64,000 nt of DNA. It comes from Colocasia esculenta. Taxonomy: Eukaryota; Streptophyta; Magnoliopsida; Alismatales; Araceae. Every line of letters begins with the position of its first letter. Within the stretch, counting starts at the first letter, position 1. Position numbers and translations under genes: made by a program. The stretch lies in the NCBI GenBank assembly GCA_014218235.1, contig CM024759.1, positions 69,944,119 to 70,008,118 on the forward strand. Reading direction: 5' to 3'. The notes below the pieces were generated by a model, which saw nothing but the letters and a program-made list of their open reading frames with translations, did not search any database and was not told the DNA's origin. This document shows positions 1 through 11,311 of this stretch, piece after piece.

Positions 1-18
1 CAGAAAACAGCCACCACA
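1..18 (-). repeat. first 18 bases of the 3' LTR, truncated by window edge
   Basis: The string at 1-18 is identical to the end of the complete LTR at 9584-9601. On the element strand it begins TGTGGTGGCTG. It marks the junction between the internal region and the 3' LTR. Confidence 0.85.
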
Positions 19-33
19 CTTGCCCCCCACACC
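19..33 (-). other. polypurine tract of the Tat-type element
   Basis: Immediately upstream of the 3' LTR on the element strand is GGTGTGGGGGGCAAG, purine-rich and abutting the LTR TG. This is the expected place for plus-strand DNA priming. It is shorter and less pure than a textbook tract. Confidence 0.6.
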
Positions 34-295
34 CTCAAGTGGTTCGGAAGTCAGAATGCTTGAGGGCGGCGACCTGCTCGGACGTCAGCTCCGCAATAAA
101 TGCGGTATCGTCCTCGGAGATCCGAACAGACCTGCGGTGACGCCGATGCGGGGGCGTCGGCCTCGAACGCGGGCTTTCATGATGACCTCGTGGGTCATGT
201 CAAGCCCGAACGGTCACCCGCAAGTCACTTGAGAGGAGACTTGGAGTGGAGGGAAGCGACGTTTCCAGGAACGCTTCGAATTTCGCCCTCACTTT

Positions 296-305
296 CCTTA
301 TAAGG
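296..305 (+). promoter_or_regulatory. possible TATA box of the antisense ORF
   Basis: CCTTATAAGG is a perfect 10-bp palindrome, 147 bp upstream of the ATG at 452. The stretch after it is rich in pyrimidines and unlike the flanking coding DNA. It is well placed for a separate internal promoter on the plus strand. Nothing else in the sequence proves transcription. Confidence 0.4.
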
Positions 306-451
306 AAGGGGAGAGGGCGAGAGCGGGGTCTCCGTCCCCGAAAAGTTTTCCAGAGTCCACTGCTTCCCAACCTACTCTCCGCCTTCCCCTCTGAGTCGCT
401 CCTCCGCCACTGTTCTTCTTCTCCCCTCGCTGCCCTCTCTGTCCTCCAGCG

Positions 452-3102
452 ATGGCTCAGAAAGGAAAGGAGGTTGTTGAAGCCAGCGGGATGTCGCCGG
501 GGAGCGCGAAAGTGGCGAAGTACCGGAGCTTCGAGGGTCTCCGAGACTTTCGGATCGGCGGGGTGAGGAATATGAGATCGTCCTGATGCGCGAGGACGAG
601 TCGTACCTAAGCCAGAGGCCGGGGTGCTTCGTGCTCTCGCTGGACCTGCTGGAAGCTGGTCTCGGCTGCCGGTGCCGGAGATCGCGAAGGAGCTGCTTCG
701 AAGTTGGAAGGTGGCGCCTATCCAGCTGACTCCCAACTCGTGGAGGACCATCTTCGTCTTCTGCGTCATGTGCAGGAAGAAGAAGATTGAAGCGACTTCG
801 GAGATCTTTCGAAGTCATTTTAGCCTGGCGTGCTCTCCGCAGTCCGGGATGGGGATCGTGTACGTGAAACATCGTACCAACCGGATGCGGATCAACTTCT
901 CGCCTCGGCTGTCCAACAACAAAGGGTGGACAGGGCGACTTTTCTCGGGGAGAAAGAAGGGATCAAACATCCCTGAATGGGACTTTCCCACTAGGGTGGT
1001 GGAGCCCCTGAAGAGGGCGGATATGGCCCCTTTCCTGATTCGGGAGGCAGCCGCTGCCTCCCAGTTGCTGAATACGGTCTCGGTGAACCATGCCGAGGGG
1101 TACCTGACCGAGTACAAGCTTGTGAAGTGCAAGCTTAGCTGCGCCTGGGGTAAGTCTTCTTGCTGTTCTGCTTGTTTCTTTTTCTCGCATTCATGGGTTC
1201 TGATCCTTTTCCTGCTTTTTTCAGACGATGAAGAAATAGGCTGGTCGGGGCCAGAAGGAGATGGCCAACTATGCCGAGATGATCCCCGTCAGCATTTGCT
1301 CAATACGGATGGACGAGGGAGGCTCTGCGAAGGGGCCTGCACGGCAAGTGAAGGCCGCAGCGCAGGGAGGTGCCGCCAAGAAGGTGGTTGAGATGGATAC
1401 AACCGCGGGGACGACCTCTCTCCCCCAACCGAAGAGGAAGGAGAAGCGCAAGGCGGCTGTGATGGAGCCGCCGGCCAGGAGTCACTCTCCCGAAGGAGGG
1501 GTATCCGACGAGCCCCGGGTTCCCAAAAAGAGGAAGCTGAAGAAGCTGATGCTGCGCGCTGCAGAAGACGCCGCAGCGGTGGAGGAAGAGCCGGAGGAGG
1601 ATCTTGAACCTTTGTTGGTTCGAAGATCTCGCCAACGTGCGGGGGCGTCCGAGGAGAGGGCGCCCGCAGCTTCAGCCGTGGACCGTTCAGAGGCGGTCAT
1701 GAAGATGTCCGCCGAGCTAGGCCTAATAATGGTCAGCGATGAATCGGACCGCTCCGGAGGGCACGACGTCGCCGGGTCATGAGGACCAGGTGGTCCTGTC
1801 TGGTGAAAGGAGCGCCGAGCAGGATGGCGCGCCAGACGGGAGCGTACAGCCTGGTGCCGAGGAGAGGGCAGCCACAGACTCCACTCCTGCGCCGGCGGCT
1901 GTTTGCGGTACTGACTAGGCAGTTCTTCCGAGGGGGGACGTTCCACAAGGAAGTGGAGACATCCTGCCCCCCATGCTCCCCACCTTGGTGATCACCGAAG
2001 GTCATATAGTCGGCGAGAGTGCAGCCGAGGTGATCACTGAGGATTCTGTAGTCGGCAGAGTGCAGCCGTCCTCGGGAGAGAAGGCACTCAAGGTCCTAGG
2101 GACGCCGAGGAGGGCCGCTCAACAGCCCTTGCAGCCCCCGCCACGAAGACGGAGGGGAGGCTCAGCCGGCAACAAGGCAGGAGGCCACCGGAGCGGGTCA
2201 AGCTTCGGGCTCGATGAGTTGTTGCTGTGGCTTCCAGGTCGGTTCGGCCTGAAGACCCTTCGACTGGCGATGCCGCGACCTTGTATGCTGCCGCTGCGGC
2301 TGGGGGCGAGAGCTCCGAGGACGACGATAGACCTCTGTGGGAGGTGCTGCACCGAAGACTCCCCGCGGTGCCTTCCGTAGCAACTCTGGAGGCGACGCTT
2401 CGTCGCGTCGAAACGTCGCCAAGGAAGTTGCCTCCCAGCCCATCTGCCTCCTATCTTGATCGCTTGGCAAGGTGCCAAGAGCTTCCCGCCGAGAGGACTC
2501 CAGAGGTGCAAACAGGAGAGTACCATCCCGAGAATCAAGATGATGATGTGGCAGGTGACGTCGATCTTGAGGCTCTTATGGAGGGGATATCTACATCGCT
2601 GGGCGTCCTGAAGGCTATAGCTGCTCGATCTCGGAAGCAGAAGTATTTGTATGAAGCACAGTCAGCTTACTGCCTGGACCTCACGGCAAGGCACAAGGCT
2701 CGCGAGGCAGATTTGGAGGAGGAGGTGAAGAACCTCAAGACTGCTCTCCAAACCTCGGAGATGAACGTCACAGTGGCCCGGGCAGAGAAGGAAGCTCTGA
2801 CCAAGGTGGTGTCAGATGCCGGGGTTCGTGCCGTGGCGGCGTACAAGGCCGGGCCAGATTACCGTGAAGAATTGGAGCAGTACGGGGCGCGCTGCTACAG
2901 AATAGGTCTAAACGCCGGGAAGGAGTTCGGCGAACGTCTATCCTGGGTTGAGCGTGCCCGAGAAGCTTTCGAGGCGGCTGTTCGAGAGTGTAGGCGCCGT
3001 ACCAATGATGCCCGTTTGGACGATGTGCGCTTTGTGCAGTTCCAGTCTGGGCGAATGCCTTCTTCGGATGAAGGTGTCGGTCCCTCCGAACAAGCTCCTT
3101 AG
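452..3102 (+). CDS. antisense accessory ORF of the Tat-type element, with one intron
   Basis: This ORF faces pol and ends 280 bp from the pol stop. Exon 1 starts at the ATG at 452 and, after a frameshift near 560-620, carries the domain often labelled putative gypsy-type transposon or Transposase_28 (EIAKELLRSWKVAPIQLTPN, then RLSNNKG and IPEWDFPTRVV). A GT-AG intron spans 1150-1224. Exon 2 encodes KKRKLKK-type basic stretches and acidic runs. The last frame (2227-3102) is a 291-residue segment rich in heptads such as LEEEVKNLKTALQTSEMNVT, probably a coiled coil. Related antisense ORFs are known from Grande and other Tat elements; their role is unknown. Frames change at least three times. Confidence 0.75.
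1150..1224 (+). other. intron in the antisense ORF of the Tat-type element
   Basis: The donor is GG|GTAAGT and the acceptor TTTTTTCAG|AC after a T-rich tract. The 75-bp segment is AT-richer than both sides and falls just where the conserved domain ends. Removing it joins AWG to DDEEIGW. This is a textbook plant intron by sequence, without transcript support here. Confidence 0.7.
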
Positions 3103-3381
3103 CTATCTGCTGTTCTATGTATTTCTTATACCTTCTTTTTGTAACCACGGCCAAGAGAGGTCAATGTAAGAAAGCTTTTTGTGAAGGAACTCTTCTGCTT
3201 ATGAGCTTGTCTTGTAGCTTTCCTTTCTCTATTTTCCCTTTCTGTTGTGTTCCTGCTCGGCCCGGAATTCGTTAGCTTCATAAGCGTTGCATGTTTAGGA
3301 GGTCCCGATCAGGGGTATATGCCAATGCTTATGAAACAACAGGAGTAGGGGGGAGAGAGGTAGGATGCTGAAAGAAGGCTT

Positions 3382-4728
3382 TTATAAATAATAAGCCTTA
3401 AGATTAGAGACATGCCAAGTCCTGGGTATGGCTTCGCCACTAGGGGTAGTGAGCTTATATGAGCCTTTCCCGAGGACATGGGTGACCTGATAAGGTCCTT
3501 CCCATTTGATGGCAAGCTTGCCTACTGCTCTTCGGGGTTCGAAGCCGAACAGCGGCGCAGAACCAAATCTCCCACATTGAACCGCCTTTCCCGAACCCGC
3601 GCATTATAATATTGTGCGAGTCGCTGCTGATAGGAAACGAGGCGAATGCTGGCGTCGTTCTGTCGTTCGCCTAGCATGTCCAAGTTTTCCGAAGAGCGCG
3701 GTTATTGGCGGCTTCGTCGAAGTGGGTAGTTCGGATAGTTGGAAGGGCTACTTCCAAGGTACAACTGCTTCCGAGCCGTAGGTCAGGTGGAAAGGTGTTT
3801 CCCCTGTGGCTACCCGAGCAGTTGTTCGGTGACACCAAAGAACGTTTGGGAGCTCATCGATCCACGATCCACCTGCAGCCTCCACTCTGGTTCGGATCCC
3901 GTGCAGCAATGTTCGGTTGGCGTTTTCGACCAGACCGTTAGCTTGGGGATGAGCCACGGAGGTGAAGTGGTTGTAGATTCCGAGCTCGGCGCACTTCTGC
4001 TTGAAGAAGGTGCTGTCAAACTGTTTCCCGTTGTCAGAAGTGATCACCCTTGGGACGCCAAACCTGCAGAGAAGGTTCTTCCATACGAACTTCCATGCGG
4101 CTTGTTCGGTGATTGTGGTAACGGGTTCGGCCTCGATCCACTTGGTGAAGTAATCGATGGCTACGAACAGAAATTTCTTCCGACCTTGGGCCTCTGGAAA
4201 GGGGCCCAAGATGTCAATGCCCCATCTGGCGAAAGGGCGCGGCTCGAACAGACTGTGAAGCTGTTCGGCCGGTTGTTTGATGAGTGCTCCGAACTTTTGG
4301 CATTCTGGGCATTTCCTGACGAAGGTCATGCAATCCTTCTGAAGAGAAGGCCACCAAAACCCTGCTCGTATGAGGGTGCGCGCTAGCGTTCTGCCCCCCA
4401 GATGGCTTCCGCACAGCCCCTCGTGAACTTCCTCTGTGGCCGCAAGGGCCTCCTCAGGGTTGAGGCAACGCAGAAGAGGTCTTGCAAGGGATCGCCGGTA
4501 CAGCTTGCCTTCTACGAGGGTGAAATGCTGCGAGCGCATCCTGACTTTCCGAGCTTCGTCCTGTTCGGGTGGAAGCTCACCTCGGAGGAGGTATGCCACG
4601 AGGGGGTCCACCCAACTTGGAGTTGGTGGGCCCGTTTCTATGGCCGCTACGTCAGTCTCCGTGCTTGGCAAGGCGAGCTCTTCAATAAACACAGAGTGAG
4701 AAGGGGTGATGTCACCTGAAGATGCCAA
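3382..4728 (-). CDS. pol: integrase of the Tat-type element
   Basis: A 326-residue open frame (4728-3748) holds the zinc-binding H102, H109, C140 and C143 (HEGLCGSH ... KCPEC). The D,D35E catalytic triad is D172 (IDILGPF), D232 (SDNGKQF) and E268 (GLVENA). A frameshift at the EAVVPWK end stops it early. The remaining C-terminal domain reads on in other frames: LPTIRTTHFDE, then RRFNVGDLVLRR, then KLAIKWEGPYQV and a stop at 3382 after WHVSNLKAYYL. Without the late frameshifts it would be a full-length Tat integrase. Confidence 0.88.
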
Positions 4729-5236
4729 TTGGCAAGTGCATCAGCTCGCGCGTTCTGCCCCCGTGGAACATGTATGACCTCGAAGTATACGAGGTCCTCT
4801 GTCTGGCTCTTGACCTGTTGGAGGTATTGAGCCATGCGAGGTTCCCTTGCTCCGAACTGTCCGCTCACCTGGCTGGCGACCAGCTGGGAGTCACTAAAGA
4901 CTCTAAGCCGAACGGCCCCAAGGTGCCTAGCCATGCGAATACCGGACAGTAAAGCTTCGTATTCGGCGACGTTGTTGGAGGCTGGAAAGCGGAAACGAAG
5001 GGCGTATTGGAACTCTAACCCCTCCGGGGAGGTGAGGACCAAACCTGCCCCGCTTCGGTGACACAAGAGGATCCGTCAACATAGAGCTCCCATGGGGGCT
5101 CGTCTGCCAACGGCGGATCCTGCTCGGCCGGAAGGGTACATTCCGCCACGAAGTCTGCCAACGCCTGCGCTTTGATCGCCGTCCTCGGTCGGAAGCTGAT
5201 GTCAAACTCACCAAGCTCTATCGCCCACTTAACCAA
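4647..5236 (-). CDS. pol: second (archaeal-type) RNase H, diagnostic of the Tat lineage
   Basis: Two frames (5236-5015 and 5066-4647) give the RVT_3-type RNase H. They carry the four acidic residues: D in LYVDGSS, E in NVAEYEALLSG, D in VFSDSQLVASQV and D in NARADALAN. Upstream is the link VKWAIELGEFDISFRPR. Acquisition of this extra RNase H is a known property of Tat elements, and here the catalytic set is complete although a frameshift lies near 5040. Confidence 0.85.
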
Positions 5237-5751
5237 CCTACCGGAAGCCTCCGGCCGCTGAAGAATGGATTTCAGCGGTTGATCGGTTAGAACTGTAACG
5301 GAATGGGCCTGAAAATAGGGCCTAAGCTTCCGAGCAGCTGTGACGAGAGCAAGGGCGAGTTTCTCTGCCTGGGGTACCTCCTTTCAGCTTCTTGGAGGAC
5401 CCTGCTGATGTAGTATACCGGATGCTGCGCCGCTCCTGCTTCTCTGATCAAGACCGCACTGATAGAGTGCTCGGTGACCGAAAGGTACACGAACAGAGGT
5501 TCTCCGAGCACGGGCTTTGAGAGAACAGGAGGGGCTGCCAAATATGCCTTCAGCTCGGTGAAGGCGGCTTCGCATTCATCAGTCCACCGTACCTGCCCCC
5601 CTTGCTTCGAGGAGCTTTTAGGGCCTCGGAGCAACTTGAAGAAGTTAAAACTTCTTTCTGCTGCTCGGAACATGAACCGATTCAGTGCTGCCAGACGCCC
5701 TGTCAGGCGTTGGACGTCGCGCACTGTCTTCGGACTGCTCATTTCAAGCAC
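5237..5751 (-). CDS. pol: first (gypsy-type) RNase H of the Tat-type element
   Basis: The frame from 5751 begins with the RT-connection motif SSPKTVRDVQRLTGRLAALN and continues through VRWTDECEAAFTELKAYL and PLFVYLSVTEHSISAVLIRE to HPVYYISRVLQEAE. This is the usual RT thumb/RNase H layout. The usual first catalytic Asp (YLDAS or YLSVS in homologues) reads YLSVTEHS here; replacement of that Asp is common in elements with a second RNase H. The frame breaks near 5385-5300. Confidence 0.75.
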
Positions 5752-6500
5752 TGCTTGATTTTTTCCGGGTTCGCCTCTATTCCTCTGTTTGATACGAGGA
5801 ACCCGAGGAACTTACCCGACCTCACACCAAACGCGCACTTGGCAGGATTAAGCTTCATATTATACCTTCGCAGAGTTGTGAAAGTTTCCTGGAGGTCGGG
5901 AATGTGGTCAGTACTCGGAAGTGTCTTGACCAGCATGTCATCAACGTAAACCTCCATGTTGCGCCCGATCTGCTGCTCGAACATCTTGTTGACCAGCCGC
6001 TGGTAAGTCGCGCCTGCATTCTTCAGACCAAAGGCATCCTGGTGAAACAGTATAAGCCTAAGTCTGTAACGAACGTCGTGGCGTCTTGATCCGGGGGATG
6101 CATGCTGATCTGGTGGTAACCAGAGTAGGCATCCAAAAAGCTAAGGAGCTCGTGCCCGGAAGTTGCGTCCACCAGCTGATCAATGCGCGGTAGGGGAGTT
6201 ATCTTTGGGCGTTGCCTTATTGAGATCTTTGTAATCCACGCACACGCGCCATTTGCCATTGGCCTTGCGCACGAGGACCACGTTGGAGATCCATCTTGGA
6301 TATTGAGCTTCTGGAGGAGCCCAATAGTTCGGCTTTTGACCACGTGATCTTGAATCGCGGTCTGCCGCTCTCGGTTCACAGGTCGCCTCCTTGCTGTACT
6401 GGTGGGATCCGGGGATCCAACCGGAGGCGGTGCACCATGACCTCTGGGGGGATGCCTGGAAGCTCATCATCAGACCAGGGAACACGTCCAAATTGGCCAG
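5739..6500 (-). CDS. pol: reverse transcriptase of the Tat-type element, frameshifted
   Basis: Three overlapping frames cover RT. The fingers are visible as WISNVVLVRKANGKWRVCVD followed by YKDLNKATPKDN (6290-6200). Then come LSFLDAYSGYHQI and a TFVTD stretch, and finally the catalytic YVDDMLVKT with FLGFLVSNRGIEANPEKI downstream (5984-5739). The YVDD box is the Ty3/gypsy polymerase site. Frame changes occur near 6200 and 6020. Confidence 0.85.
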
Positions 6501-6591
6501 CAGAAAGGCTGTGTAGCGTTGCTGCTCGGCCTTGTCAACAAGGCGCCAATGTACAAGACGTGTTCGGGGTCGTCATCCACTTGAATGGGGA

Positions 6592-7115
6592 TTAAGTCTT
6601 CAGCAGGCGTCCCTCGGCTGGTTGAAGGCTGATCGGAGGTCGGAGGAGCTGGATCAGCGAGTGGTTGCTTGTCCTTAAGGAGAGGACATAGCAGCGGCGA
6701 GACTCGCGCTGACACCCGAGCACCTCGCCCACTCCGCTCGGAGTAGGAAACTTCATCTTCTGATGGAGCGACGAAGGTACTGCTTTGATGCGTCCGATCA
6801 GACCCCTGCCTAGGATAGCATTGTACCCAGGCATGTTGTTGACGACTAGGAAGTCAACAATTTTGGTCACAGCCTTTGGAGCCGTTCCCAAGGTGATCGG
6901 GAGGCGAATCCTTCCCATGGGCTGGACCGAAACTCGAAAAGCCAAAAAGTGGCGAGTTCACAGGGGTGAGTGATCGGTTCGCAGACCCATGAGGACAAAA
7001 CAATCGTAAGCCAAGACATCGGGGGCGCTTCCATTATCCACCAGAATTCGGCGCATGTTACAGTGGTTGATGGTGGCCGAAACGACCAACGCATCAGTGT
7101 GGGGGGTCGTAACCC
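6592..7115 (-). CDS. pro: aspartic protease of the Tat-type element, frameshifted
   Basis: Around 7035-7060 the minus strand encodes ILVDNGSAPDVL, the Tat version of the retroviral D-T/S-G active site (DNGS in this lineage). After a frame change the reading at 6945-6700 gives MPGYNAILGRGLIGRIKAVPS and FPTPSGVGEVLG, the conserved second half of the domain and the linker to RT. It would cleave the Gag-Pol precursor. It is broken between the two halves. Confidence 0.7.
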
Positions 7116-7284
7116 CTACAAGATCTTCATCCGAGAAGGTTATAGCCTCCTCGGATTGTGCGCGTGCAGGACTGGCAGGTACGGAGCCGACCGAACAGCC
7201 GAAGGCCTGTCTACGATATGCACTCGCCTTGCGTAATCGCGTCGGCTTCGAGTGCTTTCACCGCCCGCGCCGAAACCTCCGCGA

Positions 7285-8850
7285 TCACGTTGATCTCTTG
7301 CCCATTGGGCTCGTTGTTGATGGGCTCGGGGGTGCGGTCTCGGCGTCGGGGGCGCTCTTCGTTCGGCGCACGAACCGTCCAAGGTAGCCGCGCTTGATAA
7401 GATCTTCGATTTCGTCCTTAAGCTGGCGGCACTCGGAGGTGTCGTGGCCGTGGTCGCGATGAAAGCGACAGTACTTATTTTGATCGCGCTTCCGGGGGTC
7501 GGAGCGCATTCTCTGGGGCCACCGAACAAAAGCTTCATTCCTGATCTCTGCCAGGATTTGTTCGGGTGCCACGGTGAGGGGGGTGTAGTTGGTGAAGGGG
7601 CGCGGACGGCGCGGAGAATCGCCATTGCGCCGTCCTTTCTTCCGATCCGGTCGGGACCGTTGTCGGAAGGCCGCTTCTTGTCCGACTGCTCCCCCTGCTC
7701 GGCCCTACTTGCCGCCAGGCTCTCCTCGCAAGCTGCATGGCGCTGTGCGATGGAGAGTAGTTCGGCGAGGGTGGCAGGCTGCTGGACGCCGAGGGTCCTC
7801 TGCAAAAACCCGTCGCGAGTGCCCTGGATGAGGGCACTGGTGGCCAGAGGGACGTCCAGGCGCGAGATGCGAAGCGCTCTGTTCGGAACCTCTTGACGAA
7901 GTCCCAGAGTGCCTCGCTTTTCTTCTGGCGCACAGCCAGAAGAGAAGCCGCCGTTCGCGGCTGCGATCTCCCGCCAAGAAAGTTGTCCCTGAAGGACTTC
8001 TTCAGTTGGCGGAAGGAAGTGATGGAGCCCGCGGGGAGGGTTTCAAACCAAGCCCTAGCGGTTTCCTTGAGCGTTGCAGGGAAAGCCCTGCACTTGGCCG
8101 CGTCCGATGCTCCGTGGAACACCATGTGCGACTCGAAGCCGTGGATGTGGTCGGCGGGTCGGTTGTGCCGTCGTAGGGCGCGATGGTGGGCAGAGGGAGC
8201 TTGGAGGAGACCTGGGCCTCCAGGATCTCCCTGCTGAAAGGAGAGCGGAAGTCCAGTCTCCTCCGCCGGAGCCTTGCCCTCCGCACGCTGAACCATCGCG
8301 TCCATGCGGCGCTCGAGGTCGACCACAGGCCTCAGGCGCCTGGCGAGCTCCTGGTCGGATGGTGGCGGGGCCCCCTCGCCCAGAGGCGGGAGTTGCCTCC
8401 CACGACCGATCGCGGCGGACGGGGGGAGATGATAGAGTCGGGGGGAGCGCCCACGGCGCTCTGGTGCCCGCTCCTCCGACGGGGCCCGGTGAGACCGGCG
8501 CGGCGACTCCCCTGCTGCTCCTGCGGCGCCAGGGGGACGCGGGAGCGTCGATGTGACGATTCCGCCTGCCGCTCACGCGGCAGGGAAACCGCCGGGGCTT
8601 CTGTCCCCGCCAACTGGGCCTGCAGGGCGAGGCAGACGCCCGTCAACTGCTGCATTTGCCCCCGAAGCTCCGCTACTTCAAGGGCAGTTGCAGGTGCAAC
8701 AGCCGGCGGTGCTGGGACGTCGTGGTTAGCACCAGCGGGGTCAACGGCGACGTCGCCAGGGGGGGATCGGCGACGAGAGTCCCCTCGTGACTGGCGGGAC
8801 CTCGTCGCCCTGCTTCCTACATTCTGGTATGAAGATCGTCCTCGAGCCAT
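7285..8850 (-). CDS. gag: gag of the Tat-type element, frameshifted
   Basis: Gag would form the particle that packages element RNA. I place the start at the ATG at 8850 (MARGRSSYQ); the longer frame to 8880 opens only with TTG inside the PBS. The first frame stops at 8332. A second frame (8326 down to 7535) carries the retrotransposon gag core with AFPATLKETARAWFETLPAG. Two further frames lead to a zinc-knuckle-like motif, KYCRFHRDHGHDTSECRQL (about 7480), typical of Tat gag C-termini, and then the basic stretch IKRGYLGRF. At least three frame changes are needed to read it through. Confidence 0.75.
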
Positions 8851-8863
8851 GGCAGCGTCGTTT

Positions 8864-8879
8864 CCCACAGACGGCGCCA
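8864..8879 (-). other. primer binding site, tRNA-Asp-like
   Basis: Two bases inside the 5' LTR the minus strand reads TGGCGCCGTCTGTGGG. The first nine bases match the complement of the 3' end of plant tRNA-Asp (TGGCGCCGT), and the rest diverges. This form is common in grass Tat-type elements. It independently supports the LTR boundary at 8882. Confidence 0.75.
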
Positions 8880-8881
8880 AA

Positions 8882-9601
8882 TGTGGTGGTATGCTCCTGT
8901 TTGGGCTGGGGCCAAACGGGCCTCCACTAAAGAGGGAAGACGATCGCTGGTGAGGACGAACTCCTGCAAAACCAGAAAGGAATCAGGGGGACCCGGTGAA
9001 GACCGGGGAAACCCTCCGATGCCTAAGTCAGAGCTTGAGAGGCAGGGGGTTTCGGAATGTAAGAATTGTGTTCGCGCGAGGATCAGAACGTACCCTTGCA
9101 TGGTACTATACCTGTGCTTTTATAGGGGCCGGCGTCGAGGCCAACGTGCGTAACGTTTGGCAGGTCGTGCCTGAGGAGGCGCCTGGACGCACGCGCGTAA
9201 CAGGAGGAGTTACGACTTCTGGCGCCCGTTAAGTTGCCAGGCAGTTCACGCCCCTTGATGGTGGAGAACGTGGCCCGGGACGGTTACAACCGTGCCACGA
9301 ATCAGAGAGTTGGCTCGGGAGCCTTCAGAGATAGTTTCCGAGCAGGTAACCCACTTGGGGGACACAAGGCGCTGTTCGGTGACATTTGGAACCTTTCCGC
9401 GCAGCAGGGCTGAGGTCTTTTGTTCGGAAGCCGCCTGATGACGAGCTCGGCTACGCTCCGCCAGGGATACCCGACGCAGGGGTCTTCTTTTCTCTGATCC
9501 GTACTAAGGGCATGGGATAGTACGAGGAGACCACGTCCGGAGGGGAAGGCGTTGATGGGCCCTGTCATGATGGGCCTTGGTGGCAGAAAACAGCCACCAC
9601 A
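8882..9601 (-). repeat. 5' LTR of the Tat-type element (720 bp)
   Basis: On the element strand the LTR starts TGTGGTGG and ends CCACCACA, a perfect 8-bp terminal inverted repeat with TG/CA ends. Its outer 18 bases recur at window positions 1-18. The inner end lies two bases from the primer binding site. The base after 9601 begins GTGAT, the presumed 5-bp target flank, which cannot be checked because the other side is off the window. Confidence 0.88.
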
Positions 9602-11311
9602 GTGATGTCTATGTCCGGGCATACGGGCCCCGCACATGCTTCATCTACCGATCGGTATTGGTGTGGTCATATTTTCAAAAGACCTAATTAAGGCTCCTTT
9701 TCAAAAAAAGGGAAGAGGAAGAAGAATAATAGACCCAAAAGAAATTCTCCTTGTAATATGAAAAGCAAACAGATCATTGCATATTTTCAAAAGAACAAAA
9801 GACTCAAATGAAAAAAACATATTTTGTAATAAAAGAGCAAGTGTGTTTTCAAAAGAGCAAGAGACTGATTTGAGAATGTTTTCATGTCAATGAAAAGAAT
9901 TAATGGGTAAATGGGTAAAAAGACTCAATCACATCTAAATAAAAGACCCGGCAACCTCGAATAGGCATCGTGTCTGTTTATCTCTCCGGCCTAATTTTGA
10001 GTTGTGCTTTTCATCGGATGTCTCCGTACCAAGGTCACAAGACTTTCTAATTTCTGGCGATTAATTAAGGGTTTTCCCTCCCAGAGGGATGTAATTAACG
10101 TCGTTGCATTTAGGCAACGACGAGATTTTGGTCCAGGACCCGACACTCCACTTTCGTTTGACGAAGTCAAACGGCGCGCACAACAGACTCAAAGCCCTCC
10201 GACTCTCGGAGGCAAACCACTTGATTGTCATTTTGGTGACTGGCACGCCCGCGCTGCGCGAATTGCCGATTCATCTCACGTCACTCTTGCCCAAGTGGCG
10301 TTCGACGGGATTTGGATTGGCAATACGTGTGCATCCATGAAAACATGAGACAACATGATAAAAAGAACTTAAAAGATTTTTAAATAGATTAAATTTTTCC
10401 ATTCCCACATATCTTTATTTTTAAATTATTATTTTTTTGAAGTATTACACTTATAATCTCACTGGATTAAAAAAATTATTATTAATATAAAATTTCACTA
10501 TTAATAATCGTATTGGATCAAAAAAATATGTTTAACAAAAGAGCACTACTTGGTGCAAACTCCCGTGAAAATTTGCAATCAGATGGCTGCAAACTAAACC
10601 CCCGTTAGGGATGGGCACAACCATGCGGTTTGCAACAAAAGTTTCCCTTAACAATCATTCTAAATCGACCACTACGTTTGGATACTAACTTGGTCAAATG
10701 TTTTTGGTTTTGGTGCTCATGTTCTCCTTTCTCCCTCTTGTCCGAGACGAGGTCGGTGAGGATACTTGTTGCGGTCGTGAATCTCGCCGTCTTCGCTTCT
10801 GAACCCAGCTGCAACTTTGGAGGCCGCCTAGCTTCAAGATAGATCGAATCCTCCTTCACGTCCCTAGCTTTTGGCAGCACCCATCTCATCTGTCACCGTC
10901 GAGCCCCTACCCGACGAAGGTGTTATCCGTGGGCGTGCTTACCCCCGCCGTATTACCACCAACGATGTCCAGCGCCCGCTTTCGCCGTTCAAGTGTCGGT
11001 GTTGGCATTTCTCTACCCATTTCTCGTGTGGGTACATGGGTGTAAGGACCTTGAGTCCCTGCTTGGCCTCCTAGTTTGGCGCCGTACTTCGCTTATCTGT
11101 TGCACGTCATGGCTGTTCGAAAGGTTTGTGGTGTGGTCGCTGGCGCTCGCGTGCGCCCTCCCCCTGCTCCCATACATCTCTTTCCTTGTTTGAATGAAAT
11201 CAAGCTATTTTCAAAAATAAAAAATATCGGTGTAGTCAGCAAAAAATAACACTAAAAATTTGGAGAAAATATATGTATACTCTTGAGGATGATGTACACT
11301 TGCCTCATGAG
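9602..11311. other. intergenic, nothing recognised
   Basis: The first half is AT-rich with A-runs. Around 10600-11200 the base composition is more coding-like, but the open frames are short (94 residues or fewer), have no motif I recognise and no clear splice signals. No terminal repeats were found. Confidence 0.4.

Larger units (their letters stand above)
1..9601 (-). mobile_element. Tat-lineage Ty3/gypsy LTR retrotransposon, minus strand, 3' LTR cut by window edge
   Basis: The element reads on the minus strand from the 5' LTR (8882-9601) through a PBS, gag, protease, reverse transcriptase, RNase H, a second RNase H and integrase (stop at 3382). A convergent plus-strand ORF (452-3102) follows, then a purine tract next to the first 18 bases of the 3' LTR at the window start. 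Bases 1-18 repeat the outer end of the complete LTR, which fixes the boundary. Two RNase H domains and an antisense ORF downstream of pol are hallmarks of the Tat/Grande-type lineage. Frames are broken repeatedly, so this copy is unlikely to be autonomous, although some breaks could be consensus errors. The other target-site flank lies outside the window. Confidence 0.9.

Noticed and set aside
200..872. Minus-strand open frames of 166-189 residues opposite the start of the antisense ORF
   Set aside because: They mirror the plus-strand coding region, have no motifs and end at frame-dependent places; they are shadow frames.
8183..8953. Plus-strand 256-residue open frame across gag and LTR
   Set aside because: It is antisense to gag in GC-rich DNA and crosses the PBS and LTR edge, so it is not a credible gene.
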